Shown here: positions 15,059 to 24,732 of the stretch, piece after piece
Layout of the letters: every line of letters begins with the position of its first letter
Numbering within the stretch: position 1 is the stretch's first letter
Source of the DNA: Jiulongibacter sp.
GTDB lineage: Bacteria > Bacteroidota > Bacteroidia > Cytophagales > Spirosomataceae
Assembly: GCA_024645245.1 (NCBI GenBank)
Contig: JAHEBN010000029.1
Span: 1 to 32,734 of the forward strand
Reading direction: 5' to 3'
Length of the DNA: 32,734 nucleotides
Position numbers and translations under genes: made by a program
The notes under the pieces: model-generated
Seen by the model: only the letters and a program-made list of their open reading frames with translations
Told to the model about the DNA's origin: nothing
Databases searched by the model: none

Positions 15059-17287
15059 TTAAATGTGTTGAATTATCTGCTTTTGATTTTCTGATAAATT
15101 ATAAAGCCACTTTAACTGCTCGGTTATCAATTTTCCTTCCTGAAGTTGGGTTCTTAATACCAAATCCATGGGTCTGTAGGCTCCTTCTGAAAGTTGTTTG
15201 TTACGGATTTCTTCCAATTGATTGTATTTAAATTCCAGCTTTTCCATGGCCGATATAATCTCCGATTCATGGTCTTCTGCTTCCATTGTTCCGGTTTCTA
15301 AAAAGGTGCTAATGATTTCCAGATTCCTTACGATATTCTGAATTAAAACGTCGTATTCTTCAGAAGCAGGGGTAGTTTGGTGACTTTGCATAAAAGTACC
15401 TAAAGCCGCCAATGCAGAAAGTTGTGTCTGGATCAAAGTAACCGAGGCATACACCTGGGAAAGGTGTTCTTTTTGAGATTTCGGTTCTTCGGTAAGTCTT
15501 TGAAAAGCAGCAGAAAGGTTGCTCACATCAATGAAAGCCTTTTTTCTGGATAAGCGATACGTACTATCAACCGTTTCTTTTGTATGATAAATCCGGTCGA
15601 TTTGCTTTAAATATTGAACCAAAGAATCATTTGCTTCAGCAATGGTGGTTTTAATATTCCCAAATTCCCATGCCGGCCAGAGCAGGTAAACTGCAAAAAA
15701 AGAAATCAATGCACCTGTCGCCGTATCCAGAATCCGGTATTTTATAAGTTCTTCCGGATTTTCAATCAGAATAGCATATAATTGAATGACTGCCAGGGTG
15801 ATAAAAGTAGCTGCAATCCGGTAACTTTTTTGCACATAAGCAAATCCGAATAAGATAGAGATAATAGAAACGACCCCGTAAATAAGGTGATTTTTGAAAA
15901 CCCAAATTATAGCAACTCCAATGATTGCCCCAATAAGCGTTCCCCAAATCCGATTTATAGCCCTGGATTTGGTAAGAGAATAATTGGGTCTTAAAATCAC
16001 AACTATGGTTAATAAAATCCAATAGGAATTCTGATGAGGCATCCATTCTCCTGCATAAATTCCTACCAGCATAGCCAGACTTATGCGTAAAGAGTGTTTG
16101 AAAACCGTGGATTTCATACTCAGGTTTTCGAGGATTACTTTCCAATTATAATCTTGAGTAGGAATAAACTGAGTAAGCGTTTCACTGTTTTCTGAGAATT
16201 TATTACCAGACTGATAATTGGAGTAAACCCGTAATGCCGATTCGATTTTTTCCATTTGTTTCAATTCATAATCCTGTAGATTACGTAGAATTATGGCTCC
16301 TGCTCTGGCCTCTGGCAAACCCACTATTTCAACATAGCTTTTTATTTCCTTTTCCGCGTTTTGGAGAATTAGCCAATTGTTTTCTTCTTTGTAAAAGCTT
16401 TTTCCCAGCCTAAGGGATTCGCCAAGTTTGTATAAATCGCTGATGTTTGCCTGGTTAATTTTTCTGAAAGAATCCGTTTTTTGAAAATATTCTCCCAAGG
16501 TTTCTTCAATTTCCTGAATTTCAAAATTGTTGGCAACGGCTAGTTCGTAAATGTCGAGCAGTTCCAGAAAAATCAATAAAAACCGATTGGTTTTATTGGA
16601 TTGGCCTTCATTTCTTCTTTTAGAAAGTAATAGTTCCCGAAGTAATTCGTGTTTTTCATTCAGGCTAACTTCAGTTTTTAACAATTCTTTTCTCAGCTCT
16701 GTTTCGTCCTTGCTGTTGTGCCAGTTCAAATTTTCCCTTATTCGCAGGTAATCTGCAGTTAGTTCAATACAGTCGGCCAAACTAGCGGCTGTGGTTCGAC
16801 GATAAAATATAAAATGAAGAAAGCTGGACAAGATTAAATACCATAGGCCGCCAACCGTAATTAATGATAGCAAGGGGATAAGCTCCAGGTTGTATTTGCG
16901 GGCTGCAAAAGCCATCACTACGGCCATTAGCCCGGATAAAGAAACCATGGAAGCCCGAAAACCATAAACGGAAATAATAGAAACAGCGAAAATACAGATT
17001 GAAAACAAAATAAGGAAAATGGTATTATTAAGCTTGAAACCAACAAACATAAGGCCGCTGATTATCAGAGAAAGGATTAAGCCATAAACCATTCCGAATG
17101 TTCGGTGTTTTAAAGTACCATCGGTATTGGGAAGAAAAGTAAATAAAGTACCCATGGCTACGCAAAATCCAATGGCAAATTCTTGAAAATGTATACCCAG
17201 ATAAACAGGCAATACAATGCCTATGGTACTACCAATTGCCTTGGTGGTATCGAATGTGAAAATATTTTTTCTGAGTTGTTCGAACAT
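15059..17287 (-). CDS. FUSC-family inner membrane protein (YccS/YhfK-like)
   Basis: 742 residues. Two similar membrane blocks, each of five to six helices, lie at about 15-165 and 405-545, with soluble parts of about 230 and 190 residues after each. This is the arrangement of fusaric acid resistance / YccS-type proteins, thought to form efflux or envelope transport components. The second block shows LRPNYSLTKSRAINRIWGTLIG, close to the conserved FUSC motif. No periplasmic adaptor or outer membrane channel gene is adjacent, so it would not be a classic tripartite pump. The gene ends one base from trpD's stop and faces it. Function in this organism unknown. Confidence 0.88.
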   Translation of the reverse strand: MFEQLRKNIFTFDTTKAIGSTIGIVLPVYLGIHFQEFAIGFCVAMGTLFTFLPNTDGTLKHRTFGMVYGLILSLIISGLMFVGFKLNNTIFLILFSICIFAVSIISVYGFRASMVSLSGLMAVVMAFAARKYNLELIPLLSLITVGGLWYLILSSFLHFIFYRRTTAASLADCIELTADYLRIRENLNWHNSKDETELRKELLKTEVSLNEKHELLRELLLSKRRNEGQSNKTNRFLLIFLELLDIYELAVANNFEIQEIEETLGEYFQKTDSFRKINQANISDLYKLGESLRLGKSFYKEENNWLILQNAEKEIKSYVEIVGLPEARAGAIILRNLQDYELKQMEKIESALRVYSNYQSGNKFSENSETLTQFIPTQDYNWKVILENLSMKSTVFKHSLRISLAMLVGIYAGEWMPHQNSYWILLTIVVILRPNYSLTKSRAINRIWGTLIGAIIGVAIIWVFKNHLIYGVVSIISILFGFAYVQKSYRIAATFITLAVIQLYAILIENPEELIKYRILDTATGALISFFAVYLLWPAWEFGNIKTTIAEANDSLVQYLKQIDRIYHTKETVDSTYRLSRKKAFIDVSNLSAAFQRLTEEPKSQKEHLSQVYASVTLIQTQLSALAALGTFMQSHQTTPASEEYDVLIQNIVRNLEIISTFLETGTMEAEDHESEIISAMEKLEFKYNQLEEIRNKQLSEGAYRPMDLVLRTQLQEGKLITEQLKWLYNLSENQKQIIQHI

Positions 17288-17428
17288 TTATTGCTGAAAT
17301 GGTATCAAAAATACATTTAAGCATGCGTCCAAGGAATAAAAAGACAGAGAATTAAAAAAAGGTGCAGTTAAAACTTAAAATCTTGTTATTTTCGGGGAAA
17401 TACTTTGGATAAAATAATTTTAAAAAAG

Positions 17429-18346
17429 ATGTCAATGTTTCAATTGGGTTTTGTTTCGGCTATTCTAGCTGATTATGGGTTTAAACATGTGGTAGATTTT
17501 GCCTCAGAACATGGATTTAAATCTGTGGAAATGATGTGCTGGCCAGGCGATAGTGGAGATTCGCGGAGGTATGCCGGCGTAACCCATATAGATGTGGAAA
17601 ATTTAGACGCCGATTATATCAGGTTTTATACAAAAGAGCAAGGGGTAAGTATCTCAGGTTTAGGCTATTATCCTAACCCGCTGGATGCCGACAAAGACAA
17701 GTCGGAATTCTATATCGAGCACATTAAAAAGGTGATCAGAGCTTGTAATAAATTGAATGTGCCAGTGATGAATACCTTTATCGGTCGGAATCAATCACTC
17801 AATATGACGGATAACCTGGCACTTTTTAAAAAGTTGTGGAAACCAATAATTGAAGTGGCTGAACAGGAAGGGGTGAAAATCGGAATAGAAAACTGCCCCA
17901 TGTATTTCACAAACGATGAATGGCCCGGCGGGAAAAATCTGGCGATTTCACCGGCTATTTGGGATATTATGTTTGAAACATTCCCTACACCGCTTTTTGG
18001 ACTGAACTACGATCCCTCACACATGATTTTTCAGATGATGGATGAAATTAAACCGATCTACGACTACAAGGATCGCATTCATCATATTCATATCAAAGAT
18101 GTAAAAGTGTATAAAGATAAATTGGATAAGGTTGGAATATTGGCAAACCCATTGGAATACCATTCTCCTAAACTTCCGGGGCTTGGTGATGTAAACTGGA
18201 GGAAATTCTTTGCCGCACTTACCGATATCCGGTATCGCGGTCCAATAGTAATTGAAGTGGAAGATAAAGCTTTTGAAGGTTCTGTGGACGATGTGCGATC
18301 GGCAATATTAACATCACGTAATTATGTGAAACAGTTTTTGCCTTAA
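17429..18346 (+). CDS. Sugar phosphate isomerase/epimerase (xylose isomerase-like TIM barrel)
   Basis: 305 residues from ATG at 17429. The AP-endonuclease-2 type TIM barrel has a visible metal site: Glu154 in IGIENCP, Asp195 and His198 in NYDPSHM, His221 in HHIHIKD and Glu276 in IVIEVED. No signal peptide, so cytoplasmic. The frame extends upstream to a TTG at 17405, but TACTTTG at 17401-17407 looks like a promoter element and the family normally begins just before FQLGFVSAIL, so the ATG is preferred. Substrate is unknown; in Bacteroidota such genes often accompany Gfo/Idh/MocA and GMC oxidoreductases in keto-sugar metabolism. Its stop overlaps the mutS-like gene's stop by four bases (TTAA). 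Confidence 0.88.
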   Translation: MSMFQLGFVSAILADYGFKHVVDFASEHGFKSVEMMCWPGDSGDSRRYAGVTHIDVENLDADYIRFYTKEQGVSISGLGYYPNPLDADKDKSEFYIEHIKKVIRACNKLNVPVMNTFIGRNQSLNMTDNLALFKKLWKPIIEVAEQEGVKIGIENCPMYFTNDEWPGGKNLAISPAIWDIMFETFPTPLFGLNYDPSHMIFQMMDEIKPIYDYKDRIHHIHIKDVKVYKDKLDKVGILANPLEYHSPKLPGLGDVNWRKFFAALTDIRYRGPIVIEVEDKAFEGSVDDVRSAILTSRNYVKQFLP

Positions 18347-20139
18347 GATTTCATGTTTAACCCTATTTGTTCTAATAGTAAAGAGGCATTAAAACTATGG
18401 CACACACCCTCTTTGATTTTATAGTCAAAACTTAGTTCTCCGTTTGTTGATTGATATTCAAAGAAATAGTTTTTTACGCACTCCGGATGTTCGGTACTTA
18501 TGTCGGTAATTCTAAGGTCGTGAGTGGCCACATAGGCATAGGTTTTAGAGGCAATAACTTTATGTAAAAGAGCCATCGACCCTTTTAATTTGTCTTCCGA
18601 ATTGGTGCCTCTTAACATTTCATCGATCAGAAAAAGTGTGTTTCCATCTGCCGATATGGCCTCAACAATTAATTTAAGCCTGTTTATTTCCGATTTAAAG
18701 GTAGATGCATTTTGTTGCAAATCATCTTTGATTCGCATATAAGATATCAACTCAATACCTTTCTCCAATTTCAGGTTTTTGGCAAAAACCGGTGCTCCAA
18801 TATATGCCAAAATAATATTCGTACCGATACTCCTCAAAAATGTGCTTTTGCCCGACATATTGGATCCGGTAATTAAACTCAGTCGATTTGAATTATTGAG
18901 CTCAAAACTGTTACATACCACTTGATTTGCCGGAATAAGCGGATGACCCAATTCGATTGCGGCTATTTTTATTCCTGTATTATTTTCAAAAACCGGAAAT
19001 GACCATTCGGGATGGTTGAATTGTAAAGTGGCCAGGCTGTTGTAATATTCAAAACCTCCCAAAACTTCAAAAATTTGTTCGAAAAATTCAGGATGCTCAT
19101 TGTACCATTTTCTAAGGTTAATCACTTGCACGATATCAAATGGGGAATAGATGTACAGAAAAACCGAGGCAAAAGCATTTTTTTTCATCTGAAGCTTTCT
19201 CAGGAAAAAGGCAAAGTCATGCAGTGGATTCTTATCCTTGCTTTCAGGTAATTTATTTAACAATTCATTCAAATTTCCTGATTTCCAGTCTTGGGCTTGA
19301 ATAATGTCTATTGCATGGCCATATTTTAAGGTTTTATTGCCGATTCCTTCTAATGAACTGAACCAGGCATTCACGTCTTTATTATTAATACCAGAAATGG
19401 CAAAATTGGTCAGAATTATCAAAACAGCAGCCGTACCTACCCAAGTGAGGTCAGAAAAATATGCAAGTACAATTAACAATAACCATACAAAAGGTAAGAA
19501 TTTACTGTAAAACCCGATTAATTTTTCACCGGGAATTGCCGGAGGTTCCTTCAGTTCAATCAGATTTTGTGAGAAATCACCTTTTGATTTAATATCGTTC
19601 CATAAAGCGGCTTTAAAATTTTCCTTGAAATCAGTATTTTCTTTAATCTCATTTACTGTTTCTTGCTTGTTTTCCTGATCGGTAGTTTTAAAACCAATCA
19701 GGAATGCGTTAGCCAGGCTTTCTTTTCCTTTTAAGGTAGTCGACCTGTTTATCAAACTATACAGTGATCCTTCACCGAATAAATCGAGGTCTTCGGCAAA
19801 AGGGTGGTTGCGTATAGAATAAGTTTCACCGTTGTCGTACTGGTTATTTAGCCCTTCCAGGCAGTTTCTTTCATTCTTTAATACCTCTAATAAAGCCAAC
19901 TTGATAAGTACTTTTTCCTCTTGTTTTTCATGGTATTTTACGAGATAATAGAAACTTAAAATAAAAGCGGCAAAAAAGCCCAGAGCTATAAATGGATTGG
20001 TATTCAACAAGAAATAAAACAACACGGCGGCTCCTATCAAAATAGCCAAACGGATATTCGAAACCTGATTTACTTTTGTTTTTAGCTGTTCTAATTGGCT
20101 TTCTTCTTCGCTAATCCGTTGTATATAATAGGATTTCAT
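18343..20139 (-). CDS. Membrane-anchored MutS-like ATPase
   Basis: 598 residues. The C-terminal third is a MutS ATPase: Walker A GSNMSGKST at 425-433, FKSEINRL after it, Walker B LIDE with Asp506-Glu507, the dimer-type segment MLRGTNSEDK, and the His switch ATHD with His540. The N-terminal half is unlike MutS: two hydrophobic helices at about 29-45 and 49-67, and two more at about 213-229 and 231-250. The mismatch-recognition domain with its Phe-x-Glu motif is not seen. So it is probably an inner-membrane protein with a cytoplasmic MutS-type ATPase, not classical mismatch repair. Related proteins are annotated as 'MutS family' in Bacteroidota; role unknown. Divergent from recG. Confidence 0.88.
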   Translation of the reverse strand: MKSYYIQRISEEESQLEQLKTKVNQVSNIRLAILIGAAVLFYFLLNTNPFIALGFFAAFILSFYYLVKYHEKQEEKVLIKLALLEVLKNERNCLEGLNNQYDNGETYSIRNHPFAEDLDLFGEGSLYSLINRSTTLKGKESLANAFLIGFKTTDQENKQETVNEIKENTDFKENFKAALWNDIKSKGDFSQNLIELKEPPAIPGEKLIGFYSKFLPFVWLLLIVLAYFSDLTWVGTAAVLIILTNFAISGINNKDVNAWFSSLEGIGNKTLKYGHAIDIIQAQDWKSGNLNELLNKLPESKDKNPLHDFAFFLRKLQMKKNAFASVFLYIYSPFDIVQVINLRKWYNEHPEFFEQIFEVLGGFEYYNSLATLQFNHPEWSFPVFENNTGIKIAAIELGHPLIPANQVVCNSFELNNSNRLSLITGSNMSGKSTFLRSIGTNIILAYIGAPVFAKNLKLEKGIELISYMRIKDDLQQNASTFKSEINRLKLIVEAISADGNTLFLIDEMLRGTNSEDKLKGSMALLHKVIASKTYAYVATHDLRITDISTEHPECVKNYFFEYQSTNGELSFDYKIKEGVCHSFNASLLLEQIGLNMKS

Positions 20140-20238
20140 TGTTTGTTTTTCTATTCGGGTTTGTTTTTCTTAGTACTATTGTATTCAATAATCAATATTT
20201 CGATTCAAAAGGTTCTCGAAAAGATGCTATTTAACTAA

Positions 20239-22332
20239 ATGTTTACTGTTTTAGACAAAAAGATTGAATTCTTACGCGGAATGGGCACGCAAAGAGCTGA
20301 GTTACTGAATAAAGAACTTGGTATTTTTACTTATTCTGATCTTTTGACTTATTACCCTTTCCGATATGAAGACAGAACACGTTTTTATTTTATTTCCGAA
20401 ATTCGGGAAGATATGGAAGCGGTGCAAATAAAGGGAAAAGTAAGGGCAATTTCTAAAATCGGGGAAGGACACAAGCAAAGATTGGTAGCAACTTTCTCAG
20501 ATAAAAGCGGTTCGATGGAATTGGTTTGGTTTCAAGGGATAAAATGGATCGAGAAAAAACTGCGTGTTGAGGGTGAATACATAATTTATGGCAAACCCGT
20601 ATTGTTTGGTAATCAATTCAATATTACGCATCCCGAACTGGAATTGCTTACACCCACCAACTCGCAAACGGGCTATTTTCAACCAATATATTCTTTGACA
20701 GAAAAACTTCGGAAAAAATTTGTGGATTCTAAGGTTTTGTATGCCTCAATGAAAAGTCTTTTTGGCGAAATACTAAATCAAATTCCGGAAAATTTACCGC
20801 TTTCTTTGAAAGAAAAGTACAAATTACTGGATAGAAATGTGGCTTTATACCACATTCATCTGCCTCAAGATGAAAAAGCCTTGATGCATGCCCGCCGCAG
20901 ATTAAAATTTGAAGAGTTGTTTTATAATCAACTCAGGCTTATCCGTCAGAACCTGGTTCGAAAAAGTGAATTTCAAGGCCAGATTTTCGCAAAAACGGCT
21001 CTTTTAACACGATTTTATACCGAATTTTTACCATTCGAACTTACCGGTGCTCAGAAAAGGGTGATACGTGAGGTTTTTGAGGATTTTAAATCGGGCAAAC
21101 AAATGAACCGTCTGCTTCAGGGAGATGTAGGTTCGGGGAAAACCATTGTCGGATTTATTTGTATGCTTATGGGCATAGACTCGGATGCACAAACCTGCCT
21201 TATGGCCCCCACTGAGATTCTGGCTATTCAGCATTTCAGGGGTTTACAAAAATTTGCAGATTCCATGGGAATTACCATTGAGATGCTTACCGGATCTACC
21301 AAAAAGAAGGATCGAACCCGAATTTTTGAAAATTTAAAAAACGGGGATTTAAAAATAATTGTCGGTACCCACGCTTTATTGGAAGATACCGTCGAATTTC
21401 AAAATCTGGGTTTATGTGTAATTGATGAACAGCATCGTTTCGGTGTGGCACAGCGGGCTAAACTCTGGAATAAGAACCTTCACATACATCCGCATATTTT
21501 GGTTATGACCGCCACTCCGATTCCACGTACACTGGCTATGACTTTATACGGCGATTTGGATATTTCGATAATTGATGAAATGCCGGCAGGCAGAAAACCC
21601 ATAAAAACGGTACATCGATATGATTCAAGGCGATTGGAGGTATTTCAGTTTTTACGTGACGAAATTGCCAAGGGGAGACAAATTTATATTGTCTACCCGC
21701 TCATTGAAGAATCGGAGCAAATGGACTTTAAAAACCTGATGGATGGATACGAAAGCATCAGCCGGGCTTTTCCGAATGAAGCCTTAAGTATTGTGCATGG
21801 AAAAATGAAGGCGGCAGATAAGGATTACGAAATGCAAAGGTTTAAGAAGGGTGAAACAAGCATGATGGTAGCCACCACTGTTATTGAAGTGGGGGTGGAT
21901 GTTCCTAATGCCAGCGTGATGGTGATTGAAAATGCCGAAAGGTTTGGTCTGGCCCAATTACATCAGTTACGTGGTCGGGTAGGGCGGGGTGCCGAGCAAT
22001 CTTATTGCATTCTAATGAGCAGTTTTAAGTTGGGAAAAGATTCGAGAAAACGAATTGAAACCATGGTCGAAACCAATAATGGGTTTGAAATTGCCGAAGT
22101 TGATTTGCAGCTTCGCGGCCCGGGAGATTTATCGGGAACGCAGCAAAGTGGTTTAGTGGATCTTAAAATTGCCAATATTGCTCAGGATTCCGAAATATTG
22201 AAATACGCCCGGCTTGCGGCTCAGAGTATACTGGAGGATGATCCGGAATTGGAGAAAAACGAGAATACGGTAATTCTGAATTATGTTAGAAATAACAACT
22301 CAGGCGGATTAAGTTGGTCTAAAATAAGCTAA
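20239..22332 (+). CDS. recG: ATP-dependent DNA helicase RecG
   Basis: 697 residues, normal length. Remodels stalled replication forks and Holliday junctions. The N-terminal wedge (OB) domain covers about 60-150. Helicase motifs follow: motif I GDVGSGKT at 295-302, APTEILA at 323-329, motif II DEQH at 396-399, TATPIPRT, and in the second domain VVIEVGVDVPNA-like and QLRGRVGRG blocks, then the RecG-typical LRGPGD. ATG start at 20239, 99 bases from the divergent mutS-like gene. TAA stop? The final codons read through SKIS to a stop at 22330-22332. Assignment is firm. Confidence 0.97.
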   Translation: MFTVLDKKIEFLRGMGTQRAELLNKELGIFTYSDLLTYYPFRYEDRTRFYFISEIREDMEAVQIKGKVRAISKIGEGHKQRLVATFSDKSGSMELVWFQGIKWIEKKLRVEGEYIIYGKPVLFGNQFNITHPELELLTPTNSQTGYFQPIYSLTEKLRKKFVDSKVLYASMKSLFGEILNQIPENLPLSLKEKYKLLDRNVALYHIHLPQDEKALMHARRRLKFEELFYNQLRLIRQNLVRKSEFQGQIFAKTALLTRFYTEFLPFELTGAQKRVIREVFEDFKSGKQMNRLLQGDVGSGKTIVGFICMLMGIDSDAQTCLMAPTEILAIQHFRGLQKFADSMGITIEMLTGSTKKKDRTRIFENLKNGDLKIIVGTHALLEDTVEFQNLGLCVIDEQHRFGVAQRAKLWNKNLHIHPHILVMTATPIPRTLAMTLYGDLDISIIDEMPAGRKPIKTVHRYDSRRLEVFQFLRDEIAKGRQIYIVYPLIEESEQMDFKNLMDGYESISRAFPNEALSIVHGKMKAADKDYEMQRFKKGETSMMVATTVIEVGVDVPNASVMVIENAERFGLAQLHQLRGRVGRGAEQSYCILMSSFKLGKDSRKRIETMVETNNGFEIAEVDLQLRGPGDLSGTQQSGLVDLKIANIAQDSEILKYARLAAQSILEDDPELEKNENTVILNYVRNNNSGGLSWSKIS

Positions 22333-22678
22333 TTCAAGCAATTTTTATATCTTCAGGGAACCTTTTGGATACTTTGAAAATGATATCAGCTTTTATTGAA
22401 GCTTCCTGATCTAGGCTGATTTATCTTAAAATTTACCAAAAAGTATAGGAAAATAATTTTGGCAATTCATTTTTAAAAATATTTCAACGTATTTTGCAAT
22501 TTTCTTTTGTATAAAGGTAATTGGCCTTTAAAAAATAAACTAATATAATTGTTTTGGTAATTTCATTTCAGCCGTATTATAGAAATTGTTTGCCATTGAA
22601 TAATCTTTTGGACCACATTCATAATTTATCTTTTTATATTTGCGGCTGATTCTGTGAAAATAAACTTAAGATCATAAT
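22333..22678. other. AT-rich intergenic region upstream of the carbamoyltransferase gene
   Basis: 346 bases, no convincing reading frame. The only clear signal is a TAnnTTTG promoter element at 22635-22642. A short AAAGG/CCTTT pairing near 22513-22530 is too weak to call a recG terminator. Confidence 0.5.
22635..22642 (+). promoter_or_regulatory. Predicted -7 element of the carbamoyltransferase operon
   Basis: TATATTTG followed by CGG is an exact TAnnTTTG match and closely resembles the trp promoter (TACATTTG then CGG). The nearest TTTTG, ending at 22610, is 24 bases upstream, slightly far for a -33 element. It would give a leader of about 30 bases before the TTG start. Confidence 0.55.
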
Positions 22679-24544
22679 TTGAAAATTTTAGGAATATCAG
22701 CTTTCTACCACGACTCCGCAGCTGCTTATATTGAAAATGGTGAGATAATTGCCGCCGCTCAGGAAGAAAGGTTTACCAGAAAAAAGCATGACCCAGCCTT
22801 CCCTACAAATGCCGTAAATTTTTGCCTTCAATATGGTGGTGTAAAATTGTCTGATCTGGATGCAATCGTATTTTACGATAAACCTCTACTTAAAATGGAG
22901 CGTTTACTTGAAACCTACTATGCTTTTTCACCCAGAGGTATCAGGTCGTTTTTGACTGCAATACCTGTGTGGCTAAAAGAAAAAATGTTTCTTAAGCGGA
23001 TGCTTTATGAGGAGTTATTTGAAATCGAAAAATTTGATAAAAAGAAAGTAAAATTACTTTTCCCTGAGCATCATTTATCTCATGCTGCCAGTGCCTTTTA
23101 TCCTTCACCTTTCGAAGACGCCGCTATTATGACCTTAGATGGCGTGGGTGAATGGGCTACGGCGTCCATTTGCCATGGAAAAGGGAAAGATATTTCGATT
23201 CTAAAAGAACTTAAATTTCCGCACTCGCTTGGGCTATTATATTCTGCTTTTACTTATTTTCTTGGATTTAAGGTAAATTCGGGTGAATATAAGCTAATGG
23301 GACTTGCTCCCTATGGCAGACATGGCTCCAAAGAAGTGGAAGATTATAAAAAGATCATAAAAGATGTTTTGGTTGATGTCAAACCCGATGGATCTATTTG
23401 GTTAAATCAGGATTATTTCAATTATGCTGCAGGCCTGAAAATGGTTTTTGATGATAAATGGGAACAGCTTTTTGGATTTCCGGTAAGGAAATCGGAGACG
23501 ATGCTAGATCAAAAACATTGTGATTTGGGCTTAGCAATTCAAGAAATTACCGAAGATATAGTAATTCTGATGGCGGAAGAGGCCAGAAAAATTACCGGAA
23601 GCAAAAATTTGGTTCTTGCGGGTGGAGTAGCATTGAATTGTGTAGCGAATGGTAAACTCCAAAATTCAGGAGTTTTTAAAAATATATTTATTCAACCGGC
23701 TGCTGGTGATGCGGGTGGGGCTTTGGGTGCTGCCCTTGCTGCATATCATATCTACTTTAATCAGCCGCGAGAAATTGATAAGGAAAAAGCCGATGCTATG
23801 TTTGGCTCTTATTTAGGTCCGGAATATTCTGACCTGGATGTGAAACTTATGGCTAAGAAATACGACGCCAGTTATACGCACTACAGAGATTTTTCTGAAC
23901 TGTCGAAAGAAACGGCCAGGCTGTTATCAGAAGCTAATGTAGTGGGTTGGTTTCAGGGCAGAATGGAGTTTGGACCGAGAGCACTAGGCGGAAGGAGTAT
24001 TTTGGGCGACCCACGTAACCCTGAAATGCAAAAGAAACTCAATTTAAAGATTAAATACAGAGAGGGGTTCCGTCCATTTGCACCTTCAGTTTTAGCCGAA
24101 GATGTGGAGGAATACTTTGAATGCAAAACTGAATCGCCATATATGCTATTGGTTCATGGTGTGCAGCCTGGCAGAAGAAATGCAATGCCATCCAATTACG
24201 AGGAGTTACCCATGATGGACAAGCTGTATTTTTTACGTTCTGATTTGCCCTCTATTACCCATATTGATTATTCAGCCCGTATTCAAACGGTACATCAGGA
24301 AACAAATCCCAGATACCATGAAATGATTGGTGATTTCAAAAAACTGACCGGAGTGGGAGTGGTGGTTAATACGAGTTTTAATGTGCGTGGTGAACCTATA
24401 GTTTGTACTCCTGAAGATGCCTACAAGTGTCTGATGCGTACCGAAATGGATTATCTGGTAGTGGGGGATTTCTTATTTGAGAAAACCAAACAGCCTACCT
24501 GGACCGAAACGGATAACTGGAAAGAGGAATTTGTTTTAGATTAA
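22679..24544 (+). CDS. O-carbamoyltransferase (NodU/TobZ/SxtI family)
   Basis: 621 residues, full length. These enzymes use carbamoyl phosphate and ATP to carbamoylate a hydroxyl group of a sugar or small molecule via carbamoyl-adenylate. The N-terminal Kae1-like domain starts KILGISAFYHDSAAA (His11, Asp12) and has EHHLSHAASAF (His131, His132, His135) and LDGVGEWAT; then GGVALNCVANGKL. The C-terminal YrdC-like domain carries FGPRALGGRSILGDPRN and the end VNTSFNVRGEPIVCTPEDA. The start is TTG at 22679, since the conserved KILGISAFYHDSAA begins right after it. Two small membrane proteins follow in the same direction. The acceptor substrate is not evident; an envelope glycan or secondary metabolite is possible. 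Confidence 0.93.
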   Translation: MKILGISAFYHDSAAAYIENGEIIAAAQEERFTRKKHDPAFPTNAVNFCLQYGGVKLSDLDAIVFYDKPLLKMERLLETYYAFSPRGIRSFLTAIPVWLKEKMFLKRMLYEELFEIEKFDKKKVKLLFPEHHLSHAASAFYPSPFEDAAIMTLDGVGEWATASICHGKGKDISILKELKFPHSLGLLYSAFTYFLGFKVNSGEYKLMGLAPYGRHGSKEVEDYKKIIKDVLVDVKPDGSIWLNQDYFNYAAGLKMVFDDKWEQLFGFPVRKSETMLDQKHCDLGLAIQEITEDIVILMAEEARKITGSKNLVLAGGVALNCVANGKLQNSGVFKNIFIQPAAGDAGGALGAALAAYHIYFNQPREIDKEKADAMFGSYLGPEYSDLDVKLMAKKYDASYTHYRDFSELSKETARLLSEANVVGWFQGRMEFGPRALGGRSILGDPRNPEMQKKLNLKIKYREGFRPFAPSVLAEDVEEYFECKTESPYMLLVHGVQPGRRNAMPSNYEELPMMDKLYFLRSDLPSITHIDYSARIQTVHQETNPRYHEMIGDFKKLTGVGVVVNTSFNVRGEPIVCTPEDAYKCLMRTEMDYLVVGDFLFEKTKQPTWTETDNWKEEFVLD

Positions 24545-24576
24545 ATTTAAAAAAACTTTACTAAATAATTACAACC

Positions 24577-24726
24577 ATGGAATTTTTAACAGACTTATTG
24601 AAGTTTATGAAAGAGCGTAAGAAATGGTGGTTAACACCAGTGATTATTGTTCTTTTATTAATTGGAATTTTAATAGTAATTGGTGGTGGTTCGGCCATTG
24701 CTCCATTTATATATACGCTATTTTAA
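24577..24726 (+). CDS. DUF5989 / SxtK-like small membrane protein
   Basis: 49 residues, easily missed because of its length. A short amphipathic start MEFLTDLLKFMKERKKWW is followed by one transmembrane helix (about 20-37) and GGGSAIAPFIYTLF at the end. The KERKKWW-then-helix pattern and the SAIAPFIYTLF end are what I recall for DUF5989, the SxtK type. It lies 32 bases after the carbamoyltransferase and 6 bases before the SxtJ-like gene, in the same direction. Known cyanobacterial saxitoxin clusters carry the same sxtI-sxtJ-sxtK trio; the function of the small proteins is unknown. Probably a membrane partner that docks or helps the carbamoyltransferase. Confidence 0.85.
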   Translation: MEFLTDLLKFMKERKKWWLTPVIIVLLLIGILIVIGGGSAIAPFIYTLF

Positions 24727-24732
24727 GAAAGG

